Assembly: GCF_030286045.1 (NCBI RefSeq)
Contig: NZ_CP127390.1
Coordinates: 2,931,482-2,995,481, forward strand
Origin: Propionimicrobium sp. PCR01-08-3
GTDB lineage: Bacteria > Actinomycetota > Actinomycetes > Propionibacteriales > Propionibacteriaceae
Length of the DNA: 64,000 bases
Direction: 5' to 3'
Shown one piece after another: positions 7,452 to 16,613 of this stretch. The position numbers and the translations under genes are program-made. Positions within the stretch are counted from its first letter, which is position 1; the number at the start of each line of letters is the position of its first letter. A model generated the notes under the pieces. It saw nothing but the letters and a program-made list of their open reading frames with translations. It did not search any database and had not been told where the DNA came from.

Positions 7452-8564
7452 GTGTCAGATCACGATGACCCAGCTGCACCACCCGCTCACGCCGCGCCCC
7501 AGACCATCGGCACGGACCCGTGGCCCAGGTGGGGCCGCATGCTCGGCGGCGCCTGGATCTTCTTCCTCGCCTACCCGATCATGTCTGCCCTGGAGGCCCC
7601 GGTGGCACCCTGGCTGCGCTACGCGTGCGTGGCGCTGCTCGTCGCTTTCGCGGTCATCTACGTGGTCTTCTTCACCTCGATAGCGGACGCGGACAGGTAC
7701 GCGCGGCAATGGGTCGTGCTCGGCGTCCTGATTCTCATCGCAGCCGTGGTGAGCCCGGTCATCGGCATCAACACGCTGGGCTGCGGCATCTTCATCATGG
7801 CCTTCTCGATCTTCCATCTGCCGCTGCGTACGGCGTTCGCAACCGCCGGAGCCGTGCTGGCGGTCATGGTGGCCGCGGCGTGGTTCAGCGGGCAGTTCGG
7901 ATACGCCTGGTCGATTCTGTTGATCGCCGCGATCGTCGGACTGTTCACCGGAGTCACCCGTTACGTGATCCAGGTGAGCACCACCCACGAAGAGACCGAA
8001 CGCCAACTACTCATCGCCCGCGAGCGAGAACGGGTCGCCCGTGACGTGCACGACATCCTCGGCCATTCGCTCACCGTCGTCTCGATGAAGGCGGAGCTCG
8101 CCGGCCGGCTGATCGACACCGACCCCGCACGCGCCAAGGACGAGGTCGCCCAGATCCAGGCTTTGTCCCGGGAGGCCATCGCCGAGTTGCGGTCGACCGT
8201 CGGCTCGCTCCGCGCCCGGCGGCTGGACGACGAGTTGCACGCCGCGCACGATGTGCTCACCGACGCCGGCGTCTCGGCCACCATCACCGGCGAGGTGGCC
8301 CAGGTGGATCCGCGATTCCGCGTGCTCTTCGCCTGGGTGGTGCGCGAAGCCGTCACCAATGTGGTGCGGCACTCCGGTGCCACCCGGTGCCGGGTTGAGG
8401 TCGGCGCGCGGCAGCTGGCAATCACCGACGATGGACGCGGGCTGGCCGGCACCCACGACGGCAACGGCCTGCGGGGTCTGCGGGAACGGGTCGAAGAGGC
8501 CGGTGGAACCGTCACTCTGGTCACACCAGCCGAGGGCGGCACCAAGCTCACGGTCGCGCTATAA
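7452..8564 (+). CDS. NarL-type sensor histidine kinase (HisKA_3, DesK-like)
   Basis: The predicted protein has 370 residues from a GTG with AAGGAG 5 nt upstream. It has four or five N-terminal membrane segments (residues 35-170), the HisKA_3 dimerisation/phosphoacceptor motif ERERVARDVHDILGHSL with His200, and a compact HATPase domain with DDGRGLAG and NGLRGLRERV. It probably senses a membrane or envelope signal, through its membrane segments, and phosphorylates the response regulator encoded 14 bp downstream. Genetic linkage to the ABC exporter suggests the pump is the regulated output. Confidence 0.92.
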   Translation: MSDHDDPAAPPAHAAPQTIGTDPWPRWGRMLGGAWIFFLAYPIMSALEAPVAPWLRYACVALLVAFAVIYVVFFTSIADADRYARQWVVLGVLILIAAVVSPVIGINTLGCGIFIMAFSIFHLPLRTAFATAGAVLAVMVAAAWFSGQFGYAWSILLIAAIVGLFTGVTRYVIQVSTTHEETERQLLIARERERVARDVHDILGHSLTVVSMKAELAGRLIDTDPARAKDEVAQIQALSREAIAELRSTVGSLRARRLDDELHAAHDVLTDAGVSATITGEVAQVDPRFRVLFAWVVREAVTNVVRHSGATRCRVEVGARQLAITDDGRGLAGTHDGNGLRGLRERVEEAGGTVTLVTPAEGGTKLTVAL

Positions 8565-8578
8565 AAAAAGGACGCAGC

Positions 8579-9184
8579 ATGATCCGGATCTTGTTGGCTG
8601 ACGACCAGGCACTGGTGCGCGGCGCGCTGGCCGCGCTACTCGACCTCGAGCCCGATATCGAGGTGGTGGCACAGGTGGGGCGTGGCGATCAGGTCGTTCA
8701 GGCCGCCCTCGAGTCGCGTCCCGATGTTGCGTTGCTCGACATCGAGATGCCGGGGCTGAGCGGTATCGAGACCACGGCCGAGCTACGTTCGGCGCTGCCG
8801 GATTGCCGGTGTCTGATCGTCACCACGTTCGGCAGGCCGGGCTATCTGCGCCGCGCACTGGACGCCGGGGCGCAAGGTTTCGTGGTGAAGGACACTCCCG
8901 CGTCCGAACTCGCGGACGCCGTGCGGAGGATTCACGCAGGACTTCGGGTGGTCGACCCCGAACTCGCCGTCGAGTCGCTGACGCATGGCGCCAATCCGCT
9001 CACCGACCGCGAGCAGGAGGTGTTGCGTGCCGCCAAGGACGGGGCACCCGCGTCCGCCCTCGCCAAACGCCTTTCGCTGTCGCAAGGCACCGTCCGCAAC
9101 CACCTATCGAGCGCCATCCGCAAGACCGGCTGCTCCACCAGCGCCGAGGCAGTCCGTCAGGCCGAGGCCAACGGCTGGCTCTGA
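8579..9184 (+). CDS. NarL/FixJ-family response regulator
   Basis: The predicted protein has 201 residues. The receiver domain (about 1-120) has the acidic pocket ADD (8-9), phospho-acceptor D54 in ALLDIEMP and K105 in VVKDTPAS. The LuxR-type HTH (about 137-195) reads LTDREQEVLRAA...SALAKRLSLSQGTVRNHLSSAIRKTG. It is the cognate partner of the sensor kinase just upstream and likely activates the exporter operon, possibly at the dyads at 5492-5520. AAAAAAAGGACG precedes the ATG. Confidence 0.93.
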   Translation: MIRILLADDQALVRGALAALLDLEPDIEVVAQVGRGDQVVQAALESRPDVALLDIEMPGLSGIETTAELRSALPDCRCLIVTTFGRPGYLRRALDAGAQGFVVKDTPASELADAVRRIHAGLRVVDPELAVESLTHGANPLTDREQEVLRAAKDGAPASALAKRLSLSQGTVRNHLSSAIRKTGCSTSAEAVRQAEANGWL

Positions 9185-9195
9185 GGCGGGCACGT

Positions 9196-9966
9196 TCAGG
9201 CAGCACGACCCAAGAGGACGACTCGGTCGAGGGCCGAGGTGAGCGGCTCGATCACCTCGATGCCGGTTCGTGCGCGCACCTGATCGGCAAGGCCGGACAT
9301 CGCCCCGCAACCGAGTAGCACCACCCTCACGCCAAGATCGGCGAACTGGTTCACCTCGCCGAGCAGCGACTCCAAGGCCACGGTGCTGCCCGACTCATAA
9401 TCGCGCCGGACAGCACCCCGGACGACCGCCTTGTCGATGGTCAACCCGTAACCGACGACCTGCTGCAGCTTGTCATCGGCGATATCGGCGCTGACGCAGA
9501 GCACACCCCAGAGTTGCTGCTCCGTCGCTGCGCCTGGTCCGCAAATCGACGTCTGATAGCTCGCATGAGAGTCCTTGTCCGGCACGCGGCTATCAGATGA
9601 TCCCGGCCGGAGATCACTCACAGCGGTGCACCGGGAGCTACCCGCCGCCTCGGTTATGGACGCCCAGCCCATCCCGACAACCGGACAGCCATCCGGGGTG
9701 ATCAACCAACCGGCCGGCAACCCCGGATCTCCGTGGCAAGCAACCACCATGGCATCGAATCCCTCGACCCCGAGCCGGTCACCTCGGCGCAAGATCTCAC
9801 CGGCAACCCGGTCGTTGTCAGCCTGGGTGATGAGCAATTCCGGAGCTTCTGGCAGGTACTCGGTCACCACCTGATGGCCCGCGACCCGCGCCCAGTTCTC
9901 GGCCACCCGAGCCAGCGCCCGGGTGGTCGCCGCGGACGAGTTCGGGTTCAGAACCAGGATTCTCAC
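9196..9966 (-). CDS. hyuE: hydantoin / Asp-Glu racemase family protein
   Basis: The predicted protein has 256 residues and the Asp/Glu racemase fold. Both catalytic cysteines are present: C77 in VVACHGDPGL and C220 in VVLLGCGAMSG. The N-terminus ILVLNPNSSAATT is diagnostic for the hydantoin racemase subgroup, which interconverts D- and L-5-substituted hydantoins. The GTG at 9966 is chosen because it overlaps the stop of the carbamoylase gene as GTGA; a longer in-frame start at 9993 would overlap more. It is the last gene of the ammonia-lyase / carbamoylase / racemase unit and would let both hydantoin enantiomers be used. Confidence 0.88.
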   Translation of the reverse strand: MRILVLNPNSSAATTRALARVAENWARVAGHQVVTEYLPEAPELLITQADNDRVAGEILRRGDRLGVEGFDAMVVACHGDPGLPAGWLITPDGCPVVGMGWASITEAAGSSRCTAVSDLRPGSSDSRVPDKDSHASYQTSICGPGAATEQQLWGVLCVSADIADDKLQQVVGYGLTIDKAVVRGAVRRDYESGSTVALESLLGEVNQFADLGVRVVLLGCGAMSGLADQVRARTGIEVIEPLTSALDRVVLLGRAA

Positions 9967-11240
9967 TCTTGATTCGCGAACGTCACCGCGCACTGCAGCA
10001 GCACATTGATGCCGTCGGCACAGGCCTTGGGCGTCGAGTACTCGCGCGGGTTGTGACTGATGCCGTCGTACCTGCCCGGCACGAACACCATGCCTGTCGG
10101 GCAGATCGCCGCCATCTCACCGGCATCGTGCCCGGCTCCCGACATGATCCGCCGATTGCTCAACCCGAACCGGTTCGCGACCTGCTCGACCTCGTCCATC
10201 ACCTCGTCGTAAAACTCCACCGGCGGGGTGTGCGCGGTGATCTCGGACGAGATGGTCACCCCGCACCGCTCCTCGACCTCCCAACAGTAGGCCAGCAGGT
10301 CGGCGCTGGCACGCTGGATGGCTTCCTCGTCGGGATTGCGGAAATCGACGGTGATGATTGCCTCGCTGGCCACGATGTTGACCAGATTGGGCGAGGTGTC
10401 GAAGCGTCCGACGTTGGCCAGCAGAGCCCCGTAGTCGCCCGACTTGACCATCTCGTCCAACTTCACGGTCACCAGGGACGCCGCCAGCACCGCCGAGTGC
10501 CGCAGCGCGTCCGGGGTGGTTCCCGCGTGGGCGGCGCGGCCGCGAATGGTCAGCCGATGCCACAAAATGGCCTGCACTCCGGTGACCACACCGATCTCAT
10601 ACCCTCCTGCTTCCAAGATCGGCCCCTGTTCGATGTGACATTCCACGTAGTGGGCGGGCGGTGCCACCGGAACGGGCCGATCACCGACCAGGCCATGCCG
10701 GTCCAATTCGGATCCCACTGAGATGCCCTGCGCATCGGTGAGCGCCCGGGCGTCCACCTCGCTGATTCGTCCGGCTGCGACCGCGCTGCCGAGCATGTCG
10801 GTGCCGAACCGGCAGCCCTCCTCCTCGGTCCAGATCGCCAACTCGATCGGACGCAGGGTCTCGACCTGGTGATCGTTGAGCGTCCGGATCACCTCGAGGC
10901 CACCCAGAACTCCGAGGCAGCCGTCAAATCTGCCGGCGGTGGCGACCGAATCGATGTGCGAGCCGATGACCACCGGCGCCAGCGTGTTATCCAGACCCGG
11001 ACGACGGGCCCGCACGTTACCGATCCGATCGAAGCTGACCTCGAGTCCGGCCTTCTCGAACCAGGGCACCACCAGATGTCGTCCGGCGATGTCCTCGTCC
11101 GACAACGCCAGCCGCCGTACCCCCATTAGCTCGGTCTCGGCGTCGAAGTAAGCGCCGACCTCACCTAGTTCGGTGAGAGAGGCCCACAGCCGCTCTTGGT
11201 CGATGCGCACGGTCTCGGTTCGCTGCTGTTCGATGGTCAT
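9963..11240 (-). CDS. hyuC: N-carbamoyl-L-amino-acid hydrolase (M20 hydantoinase/carbamoylase family)
   Basis: The predicted 425-residue cytoplasmic amidohydrolase belongs to the M20 HyuC/AllC/beta-ureidopropionase family. Zn ligands are visible as H95 in GSHIDSV, D106 in GRFDGCLG, E140-E141 in TEEEGCRF, a His in ECHIEQGP and a late His in SGAGHDAGEMA. RGRAAHAGTTP marks the lid/dimerisation domain. It should cleave carbamoyl-amino acids, releasing CO2, ammonia and an L-amino acid, the step after hydantoin ring opening. It is separated by 3 bp from the lyase gene and overlaps the racemase gene, so the three are co-translated. An allantoate or ureidopropionate substrate cannot be excluded. Confidence 0.92.
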   Translation of the reverse strand: MTIEQQRTETVRIDQERLWASLTELGEVGAYFDAETELMGVRRLALSDEDIAGRHLVVPWFEKAGLEVSFDRIGNVRARRPGLDNTLAPVVIGSHIDSVATAGRFDGCLGVLGGLEVIRTLNDHQVETLRPIELAIWTEEEGCRFGTDMLGSAVAAGRISEVDARALTDAQGISVGSELDRHGLVGDRPVPVAPPAHYVECHIEQGPILEAGGYEIGVVTGVQAILWHRLTIRGRAAHAGTTPDALRHSAVLAASLVTVKLDEMVKSGDYGALLANVGRFDTSPNLVNIVASEAIITVDFRNPDEEAIQRASADLLAYCWEVEERCGVTISSEITAHTPPVEFYDEVMDEVEQVANRFGLSNRRIMSGAGHDAGEMAAICPTGMVFVPGRYDGISHNPREYSTPKACADGINVLLQCAVTFANQE

Positions 11241-11243
11241 CGC

Positions 11244-12440
11244 TCATTCCTCCATCCCGCCGACAACTCGGCGATAGTTCCGGGCATCGGTCGGTCCTTC
11301 GGTGAGGAAGACGAGCACTGTGTCACTGCTTGTCAGGCCGAGGTCTCCGCGGTTGCCCAGCAACCCTGCCAGGCCGGCGGCACCTGATTCACCGGCGGCG
11401 ATACCGTCTTCAGCGAGCAGCCGCATCGCCTGTTCGGCGGATGCGTCGTCGATCACCGAGAAGGCGTCGAAGCCGGTACTGATATCCGGCCAGGCGATAT
11501 CCGAAGGGGTGCCGCAGTTCAGACCGGCCATCGCCGAACGCTGTTCACCGGGGAGCGAGATGATCCGCCCGACGGCCACGGATGCCGTCACACAGGCCGC
11601 ATCCAGTGGTTCGACCCCCACCATCAATCGGCCCGGACGATGGGCGAAGCCTCGGGCCACCGCCGCCGCGAATCCACCGACTCCGATCTGAGCGGCCACC
11701 ACGTCGGGTTCGGGCAGCGCCCCGGCAGCAATGAGATCGGTCACCTCGCCGACAACGGTCGCGTAGCCGTCGATCACATCTTGGGGTGCCCGGGTGTATT
11801 CGGGCCACGACGTATCCGAGATCACCGCGTGTGTATCGTCGGCCATCGCGGCGGCCATCCGGACGGTGTCGTCGTAGCCGAATTCGGTGACCCGGACTTC
11901 AGCCCCCTCAGCTGCGATGGCGTCGATCCGGTCCTGAGCCGTCCCGGCCGGCATCAAGACGACCGCGGGCAGCCCGAGCAAAGATGCCATGTGGGCGACG
12001 GCGCGTCCGTGATTGCCGTCGGTCGGCGCCACCAATGTCAACCCGGGGTGATCGACCGCTGCCCGCACCAGATCATCGAACCTCAACCCCGCGGCATCTC
12101 CGAGCCTCCAGCGCTCGGCCAGCTCCCTGCAGACCGCCCAGGCCGCGCCCAAGATCTTGAACGACGGCAGCCCGAGCCGGTCGGATTCGTCCTTGACCAG
12201 CACCTTCGCCACCCCGAGGGCCTCGGCCGTTGCCAGGGCTTCCCGTACCGGCGTCGCCGCGAAGCCGGGTAGCGACGCATGAAAGCCGCGGCACACGGCA
12301 TCCGGCAGACCGGCCGCGGTGCGATCTGCCAGAGGATTGCGCAGCACATAATTGGCCCCCGGAGCCGCTATCTGCCGGCTTTCAGCTAGGGCGCGCGCGG
12401 ATGGGTCGTGGCCAACTGCTTCATCAGCAATGGGAAGCAT
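11244..12440 (-). CDS. dpaL: diaminopropionate ammonia-lyase
   Basis: This 398-residue fold-type II PLP enzyme carries the PLP lysine K95 in LPSFKILGA. Further features are KDESDRLG upstream of it, the Asn of TDGNHGRAVAH, AAQIGVGGFA, and the C-terminal LTEGPTDARNYRR. This combination is specific for the YgeX/DpaL group, which degrades 2,3-diaminopropionate to pyruvate and ammonia. In Escherichia coli ygeX sits beside ygeZ (hyuA, a hydantoinase) and ygeY, so its presence with a hydantoinase here repeats a known association linked to purine-derived nitrogen use. It is the first gene of the minus-strand operon, opposite the GntR regulator. Confidence 0.9.
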   Translation of the reverse strand: MLPIADEAVGHDPSARALAESRQIAAPGANYVLRNPLADRTAAGLPDAVCRGFHASLPGFAATPVREALATAEALGVAKVLVKDESDRLGLPSFKILGAAWAVCRELAERWRLGDAAGLRFDDLVRAAVDHPGLTLVAPTDGNHGRAVAHMASLLGLPAVVLMPAGTAQDRIDAIAAEGAEVRVTEFGYDDTVRMAAAMADDTHAVISDTSWPEYTRAPQDVIDGYATVVGEVTDLIAAGALPEPDVVAAQIGVGGFAAAVARGFAHRPGRLMVGVEPLDAACVTASVAVGRIISLPGEQRSAMAGLNCGTPSDIAWPDISTGFDAFSVIDDASAEQAMRLLAEDGIAAGESGAAGLAGLLGNRGDLGLTSSDTVLVFLTEGPTDARNYRRVVGGMEE

Positions 12441-12690
12441 GCGCGGTCTCCTTTGTAGGACAACTAATAGCAGACTGATTATGGCGGTTTATGAGAGGAA
12501 TGACTAGGGTGGTGATGTCGGGCTGACAAGCGTGGTCGAGGTGTTCGGTGACTGCTTCGCAACGTACGTGTGGTGCAGACGATGTCTGCAGCATCTGATC
12601 GGCAGCATCGTCAATCGGACGCCCACACCCGACCGGGACACCCGCAACAACCCGGGCAGTACGGCTCGCGGTCCTGATATAAGGAGAACG
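12441..12690. promoter_or_regulatory. divergent dpaL / gntR control region with a 17-bp palindrome
   Basis: This 250-bp region separates the oppositely transcribed lyase operon and GntR gene. It contains the perfect palindrome TGCAGAC-GAT-GTCTGCA at 12574-12590 (7-bp arms). A palindrome of this size in the intergenic region next to a GntR gene is the expected form of its operator. Confidence 0.6.
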
Positions 12691-13455
12691 ATGGCCGCTC
12701 GTGGAACCAACGCCGCCAGGATCCGGCAACGAATGCCGCTGCAAACCGAGATCCGCAATGCGATCCTCGACGACCTGATTCTTTCCGGTGAGATTTCGGC
12801 AGGCGCCAAGCTTCCGTCGGAGGCCGAGTTGTGCGAGACCTACGCCGCGTCCCGGGTGACGGTGCGCTCGGCCCTGCAGTCGCTCGCTGAGCAGGGATTC
12901 ATCCAGACCCGCCGGGGCTCGGGCTCCATCGTGCTGCCCCGGGCGAAGACCATCGCCTCGCACCTGACCAGGCTCGTCTCGTTCGACAGCTATGCCGAGC
13001 AGGCCGGCGAGGCCTTCGACACCGTCGATCTGGTCATCGAGGATTGCCCGGACGACGACCCGGCACGCGAATCGTTCGCCTCCGACCAGCAGGAACACCT
13101 CACCAGGCTCTCCCGGTCGAAGGCCCGCGGCGGGCAGCGGGTCGCCTGGATCATCGACTATGTTCCCGCTCAGGTGCTTACCCGAGACGAGCTGTCCGAA
13201 GAGTTCGGACGCACCGGTTCGGTGCTCGACATCCTCATCGGACGCGACCTTGCCCAGTTCGCCGACTCCACACTGGAGCCGGTCATCATTGATGAGCAGC
13301 TCGCCGGCCACATTGATGCGGCGATCGGCAGTCCGACCCTGCAGATGAGCGAGATGACGTGTAGCCGCGCGGGCACCCTCATCGACCGCAGCGAATCGTG
13401 GCTGTTGCCCGGTGCCTTTGAGTTCTCGTTCCGCAGAAACCGGGATTCGTTCTGA
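12691..13455 (+). CDS. GntR-family (HutC-type) transcriptional regulator
   Basis: The predicted protein has 254 residues. The winged helix-turn-helix spans residues 10-80: PLQTEIRNAILDDLI, then LPSEAELCETYAASRVTVRSAL and a GSGSIV wing. It is followed by a UTRA-like effector domain. The ATG at 12691 is chosen over a longer in-frame ATG because AAGGAG lies 4-9 nt upstream. The gene is divergent from the ammonia-lyase operon and convergent with the hydantoinase/ECF operon, so it is the likely regulator of both, with an amino-acid or hydantoin derivative as effector (inference). Confidence 0.9.
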   Translation: MAARGTNAARIRQRMPLQTEIRNAILDDLILSGEISAGAKLPSEAELCETYAASRVTVRSALQSLAEQGFIQTRRGSGSIVLPRAKTIASHLTRLVSFDSYAEQAGEAFDTVDLVIEDCPDDDPARESFASDQQEHLTRLSRSKARGGQRVAWIIDYVPAQVLTRDELSEEFGRTGSVLDILIGRDLAQFADSTLEPVIIDEQLAGHIDAAIGSPTLQMSEMTCSRAGTLIDRSESWLLPGAFEFSFRRNRDSF

Positions 13456-13628
13456 ACTGAACCCGCCGATGTGCGCCGCAGCGGGCGGCGCGGCACAAGC
13501 CTCCGAGCGAACGAAATGCGACAACACCACTGGAACTTCGTGCCCGCCTTCACGTCTCGCGAATAGGAAGACCATGGCTTCCGGACCGATCGTCGACCCT
13601 GCCACGGCCTGGGCCAGAGATCGGGCGC

Positions 13629-15029
13629 TCACCGGATCCTCCCATCGCACGGGCCGCAGCCGATGAACTGGCCCGACTGGGAGCCCACCAGTGCGCCATC
13701 ACGCACCGCCTGCGAACCTCGGACGAAGACGTCGCGCACGCGACCAGTAATCGTCCAGTCCTCGTAGGGCGTGTAGTCGACGTTCTCGTCGAGATCGCTC
13801 TGGTGCACGACACGGATGCCGCGAGGATCATAGATCACCACGTCGGCATCCGAACCGGGTGCAAGAATCCCCTTGCGCGGGTAAACCCCGAAGTAGCGGG
13901 CCGCATTCGTGGCGTTCAATTCGACGTAACGTTCCAGCGAGATGCGTCCGGTCAGCACCCCGTAGGTGTAGAGCAACTCCATGCGCAACTGGATGCCCGG
14001 GGCGCCGTTGGGGATCGTCCGGAAGTCGTCGCCGCCGGCATCCTTTTGGCCGTGCACGTTGAAGGCGCAATGGTCGGTGCCGATGAATTGCACGGCACCG
14101 GTCGCCACCGCGTCCCACAGCTTGTCCTGATCCGAGACTTCTCGCAGCGGTGGGCTGATCACAAAGCCGGAAATCTCGTTCAGCTCACTGCCTTCGGCCG
14201 AGCCGTACGAGCCAGAGTCCAGCAACAAGTATTGCGGGCAGGTCTCCGCTCGCATCGCCACGCCGCGCCCGTTTGCACGCAGCACCTCGGTCAGCCCGGC
14301 CGCGCTGCTCAAGTGCACCGCATAGCAGGGCACATGGCCCGCCAGTTCGCTGATCGCCGCCAGTCGGCTGATGGCCTCGCGCTCGACCTCCACCGGGTGA
14401 GTGTGCTGGTGGTAGAAGGCACCCGTCTGCCCGGACGCCACCCTGGACTTGGTCAGCTCGTCGATCAGCCGCCCGTTCTCGGCGTGGAACCCGATCGTGC
14501 CACCAAAACTCGTGGTGGCCTGCAGGGCCTGGAAGATCTCGTCGTCCTCGACCATCATCGCCGGGCGGTATGCCATATACATCTTGAACGAGGTGACGCC
14601 CTGGGCGGCGATTGCCCGCATCTCATCGGCCCGGCCTTCCGGCCATTCCAGCATCGCCATGTGAAAGGCGTAGTCACACCAGGCCTTTCCGGCGGCTTTG
14701 GCGTTCCAGTTGGCCAGCCCGGTGGCCAGCGTCTCGCCCTTCTGCGCGGTCGCGAAATCCATCACGAGGGTGGTGCCACCGAGTACTGCGGCCCTGGTGC
14801 CGGTGTTGAAATCATCCACGGTGGTGGTGCCCTGAGTGGCCAGGTCGAGATGGGTGTGGGTGTCGATGCCACCGGGAAACACCAGGCATCCGGTGGCGTC
14901 GATCACCTGGTCGTCCGGGCTCTCGACGACCGAGCCCAGCGCGGTGATCTGCTCGCCGTCGATCCTCAGATCGGTGACGGACGAGCCATACGGCCCAACC
15001 ACGGTTCCGCTACGAATGATGGTGCTCAC
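13629..15029 (-). CDS. dihydropyrimidinase / hydantoinase
   Basis: The predicted 466-residue amidohydrolase starts at a GTG that overlaps the upstream stop (GTGA). The dinuclear metal site is complete: H58-x-H60 in GIDTHTHLDL, the carboxylated lysine K149 in VTSFKMYMAYR, H182 in GFHAENG, H239 in YAVHLSSAAG and D319 in GTDHCAFN. This set defines D-hydantoinase/dihydropyrimidinase, which opens cyclic ureides to N-carbamoyl amino acids. It is the last gene of the ECF-transporter operon, and its product would feed the carbamoylase at 9963-11240. Whether the natural substrate is a hydantoin, a dihydropyrimidine or a purine-derived ureide is not visible. Confidence 0.92.
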   Translation of the reverse strand: MSTIIRSGTVVGPYGSSVTDLRIDGEQITALGSVVESPDDQVIDATGCLVFPGGIDTHTHLDLATQGTTTVDDFNTGTRAAVLGGTTLVMDFATAQKGETLATGLANWNAKAAGKAWCDYAFHMAMLEWPEGRADEMRAIAAQGVTSFKMYMAYRPAMMVEDDEIFQALQATTSFGGTIGFHAENGRLIDELTKSRVASGQTGAFYHQHTHPVEVEREAISRLAAISELAGHVPCYAVHLSSAAGLTEVLRANGRGVAMRAETCPQYLLLDSGSYGSAEGSELNEISGFVISPPLREVSDQDKLWDAVATGAVQFIGTDHCAFNVHGQKDAGGDDFRTIPNGAPGIQLRMELLYTYGVLTGRISLERYVELNATNAARYFGVYPRKGILAPGSDADVVIYDPRGIRVVHQSDLDENVDYTPYEDWTITGRVRDVFVRGSQAVRDGALVGSQSGQFIGCGPCDGRIR

Positions 15030-16612
15030 AGTGTGTCTCCCTTTCCGATGCGGACGACGTGACCCGGCCTGGCTCCGGTCGGGGTGGCGCCGGTCCAGAC
15101 CTTTTGGCCCGCAACCCAGACCCCGTAGACGCCGGTGGTGTAACTGCACGGGTTCTCGAAGGAGGCAGTGTCGACGAACTCCTGCGGGTTCAACAGCACC
15201 AGATCCGCGCGCCGGCCTGGTGCGATGACCCCACGATCGGCCAGGCCCAGCATGGCTGCCGGACGAGCGGTCATCCGCTCGATGACCTCGGTCACCGGGG
15301 CGAGATTGCCGCGAATCGCGAAGCGTCCGAGGAACCGCCCGGTCGACCCATAGAGCCGGGGATGCGGTGACGGGTTGAACACGCCATCGCTGCCCAGCAT
15401 CGACCCCGACCTGCGGTAGATCTCGTGGACGACCCGTTCGCTCGAGTAGTGATCGATCATGGCGGCGTCGAGATCGGTGCGAGCGCAGATCTCGATGACG
15501 GCGGTGGCCGGGTCGCAGTGCAGGATGTCTGCGGCCTGCGCCACGGTGCATCCGACGACCTCGTCCAGGCCCCTGGCCTGGGTGATGGTGACCTGCTCCG
15601 GGCCGCACGAGCCGAACAGGTTCTCCCAGCCGGGCAAGCCATGGTTCATGTCAGCAGCGAGCTTTTTGCGTACGGCCCGATCGTTGACCCTCGCAAGCGC
15701 CGCCGAGGGTCCACCGTCCATCGCCCAGGGCGGCAGCAGCGCGGTGAGCAGCGTGGAGCCTGCCCCGTAGGGATATTGGTCGACGCTCAGATCGATCCTG
15801 GAAGCGGCCGTCTCCAAGAGACCCAGCAGTTCGTCCAACAAGGTCTCGTTGCCGATCAGCTTGAGGTGCGAGATATGCAGCCGGGCGCCCGTGCCGCGGC
15901 AGGCATCGATGAACTCGCTCATCGCCGCCAGTGATTCACCTGCCTCGTTGCGCACGTGCGGAATCAGCGCGACGCCGTGCTTGGCGGCAATTTGGGCGAG
16001 CGCCCGGAGTTCGCGTCCGTGCCCATACATTCCCGGTGCGTAGATCATGCCGAAGCTGATCGCCGCGCCGCCTGCCGAGAGGCAGACATCGGCCAGCTCC
16101 TGCATCGCCCGAAGCTCTCCGACGGTGGCGTCCCGGTCATCATCTCCCATCACGACCTGGCGCAGCGCGCTGTGCGGCACACAACTAACAAGGTCGGTGG
16201 CGGGCACCGTCGCGTCCAGCACACTGAGGTACTCGTCGAATGTTCGCCAGCTCCAGGTTCCCAGGGTGCTGGGTTCGAGCCCCGCCAGATAGTCGCGCCG
16301 ATCGTTCAGATGGGCGTCGTCCACCGGCGCCGGGCCGAGCCCGTCCGGGCAGATCAGCTGGGTGGTAAAGCCCTGCGACACCTTGGCCGCCATCTGGGGT
16401 TCGTCGAAGCTGCGCAATGCAGAATGGGCATGCAAATCGATGAATCCCGGGGTCAGCCAGCATCCGGCGCCAAGCACGGTCGCGGCGTCCGCCACGGTCT
16501 CGCCGGGCGACACCAGACCGTCGATGCGTCCATCTGCCACCACGACATCGGCGGGCACGAATCCTGCCGGGGTGTGAACCTTCGCGCCACGAATAACAAG
16601 ATCAGCCGACAT
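15026..16612 (-). CDS. N-acyl-D-amino-acid deacylase (D-aminoacylase family)
   Basis: The predicted protein has 528 residues and an amidohydrolase core. H61 and H63 in GFIDLHAHSAL start the metal site. The central segment has IPHVRNEAGES and HISHLKLIGN, followed by VDQYPYGAGSTLL, all typical of the D-aminoacylase family. GSDGVFN supplies the late Asp. The family hydrolyses N-acyl-D-amino acids to the D-amino acid and a carboxylate. The start at 16612 is chosen because it lies 1 base after the ATPase stop (TGAGATG); a longer in-frame ATG overlaps the ATPase. It is translationally coupled both upstream and to the hydantoinase downstream, which ties D-amino-acid derivatives to this operon. Confidence 0.88.
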   Translation of the reverse strand: MSADLVIRGAKVHTPAGFVPADVVVADGRIDGLVSPGETVADAATVLGAGCWLTPGFIDLHAHSALRSFDEPQMAAKVSQGFTTQLICPDGLGPAPVDDAHLNDRRDYLAGLEPSTLGTWSWRTFDEYLSVLDATVPATDLVSCVPHSALRQVVMGDDDRDATVGELRAMQELADVCLSAGGAAISFGMIYAPGMYGHGRELRALAQIAAKHGVALIPHVRNEAGESLAAMSEFIDACRGTGARLHISHLKLIGNETLLDELLGLLETAASRIDLSVDQYPYGAGSTLLTALLPPWAMDGGPSAALARVNDRAVRKKLAADMNHGLPGWENLFGSCGPEQVTITQARGLDEVVGCTVAQAADILHCDPATAVIEICARTDLDAAMIDHYSSERVVHEIYRRSGSMLGSDGVFNPSPHPRLYGSTGRFLGRFAIRGNLAPVTEVIERMTARPAAMLGLADRGVIAPGRRADLVLLNPQEFVDTASFENPCSYTTGVYGVWVAGQKVWTGATPTGARPGHVVRIGKGDTL

Positions 16613-16613
16613 C

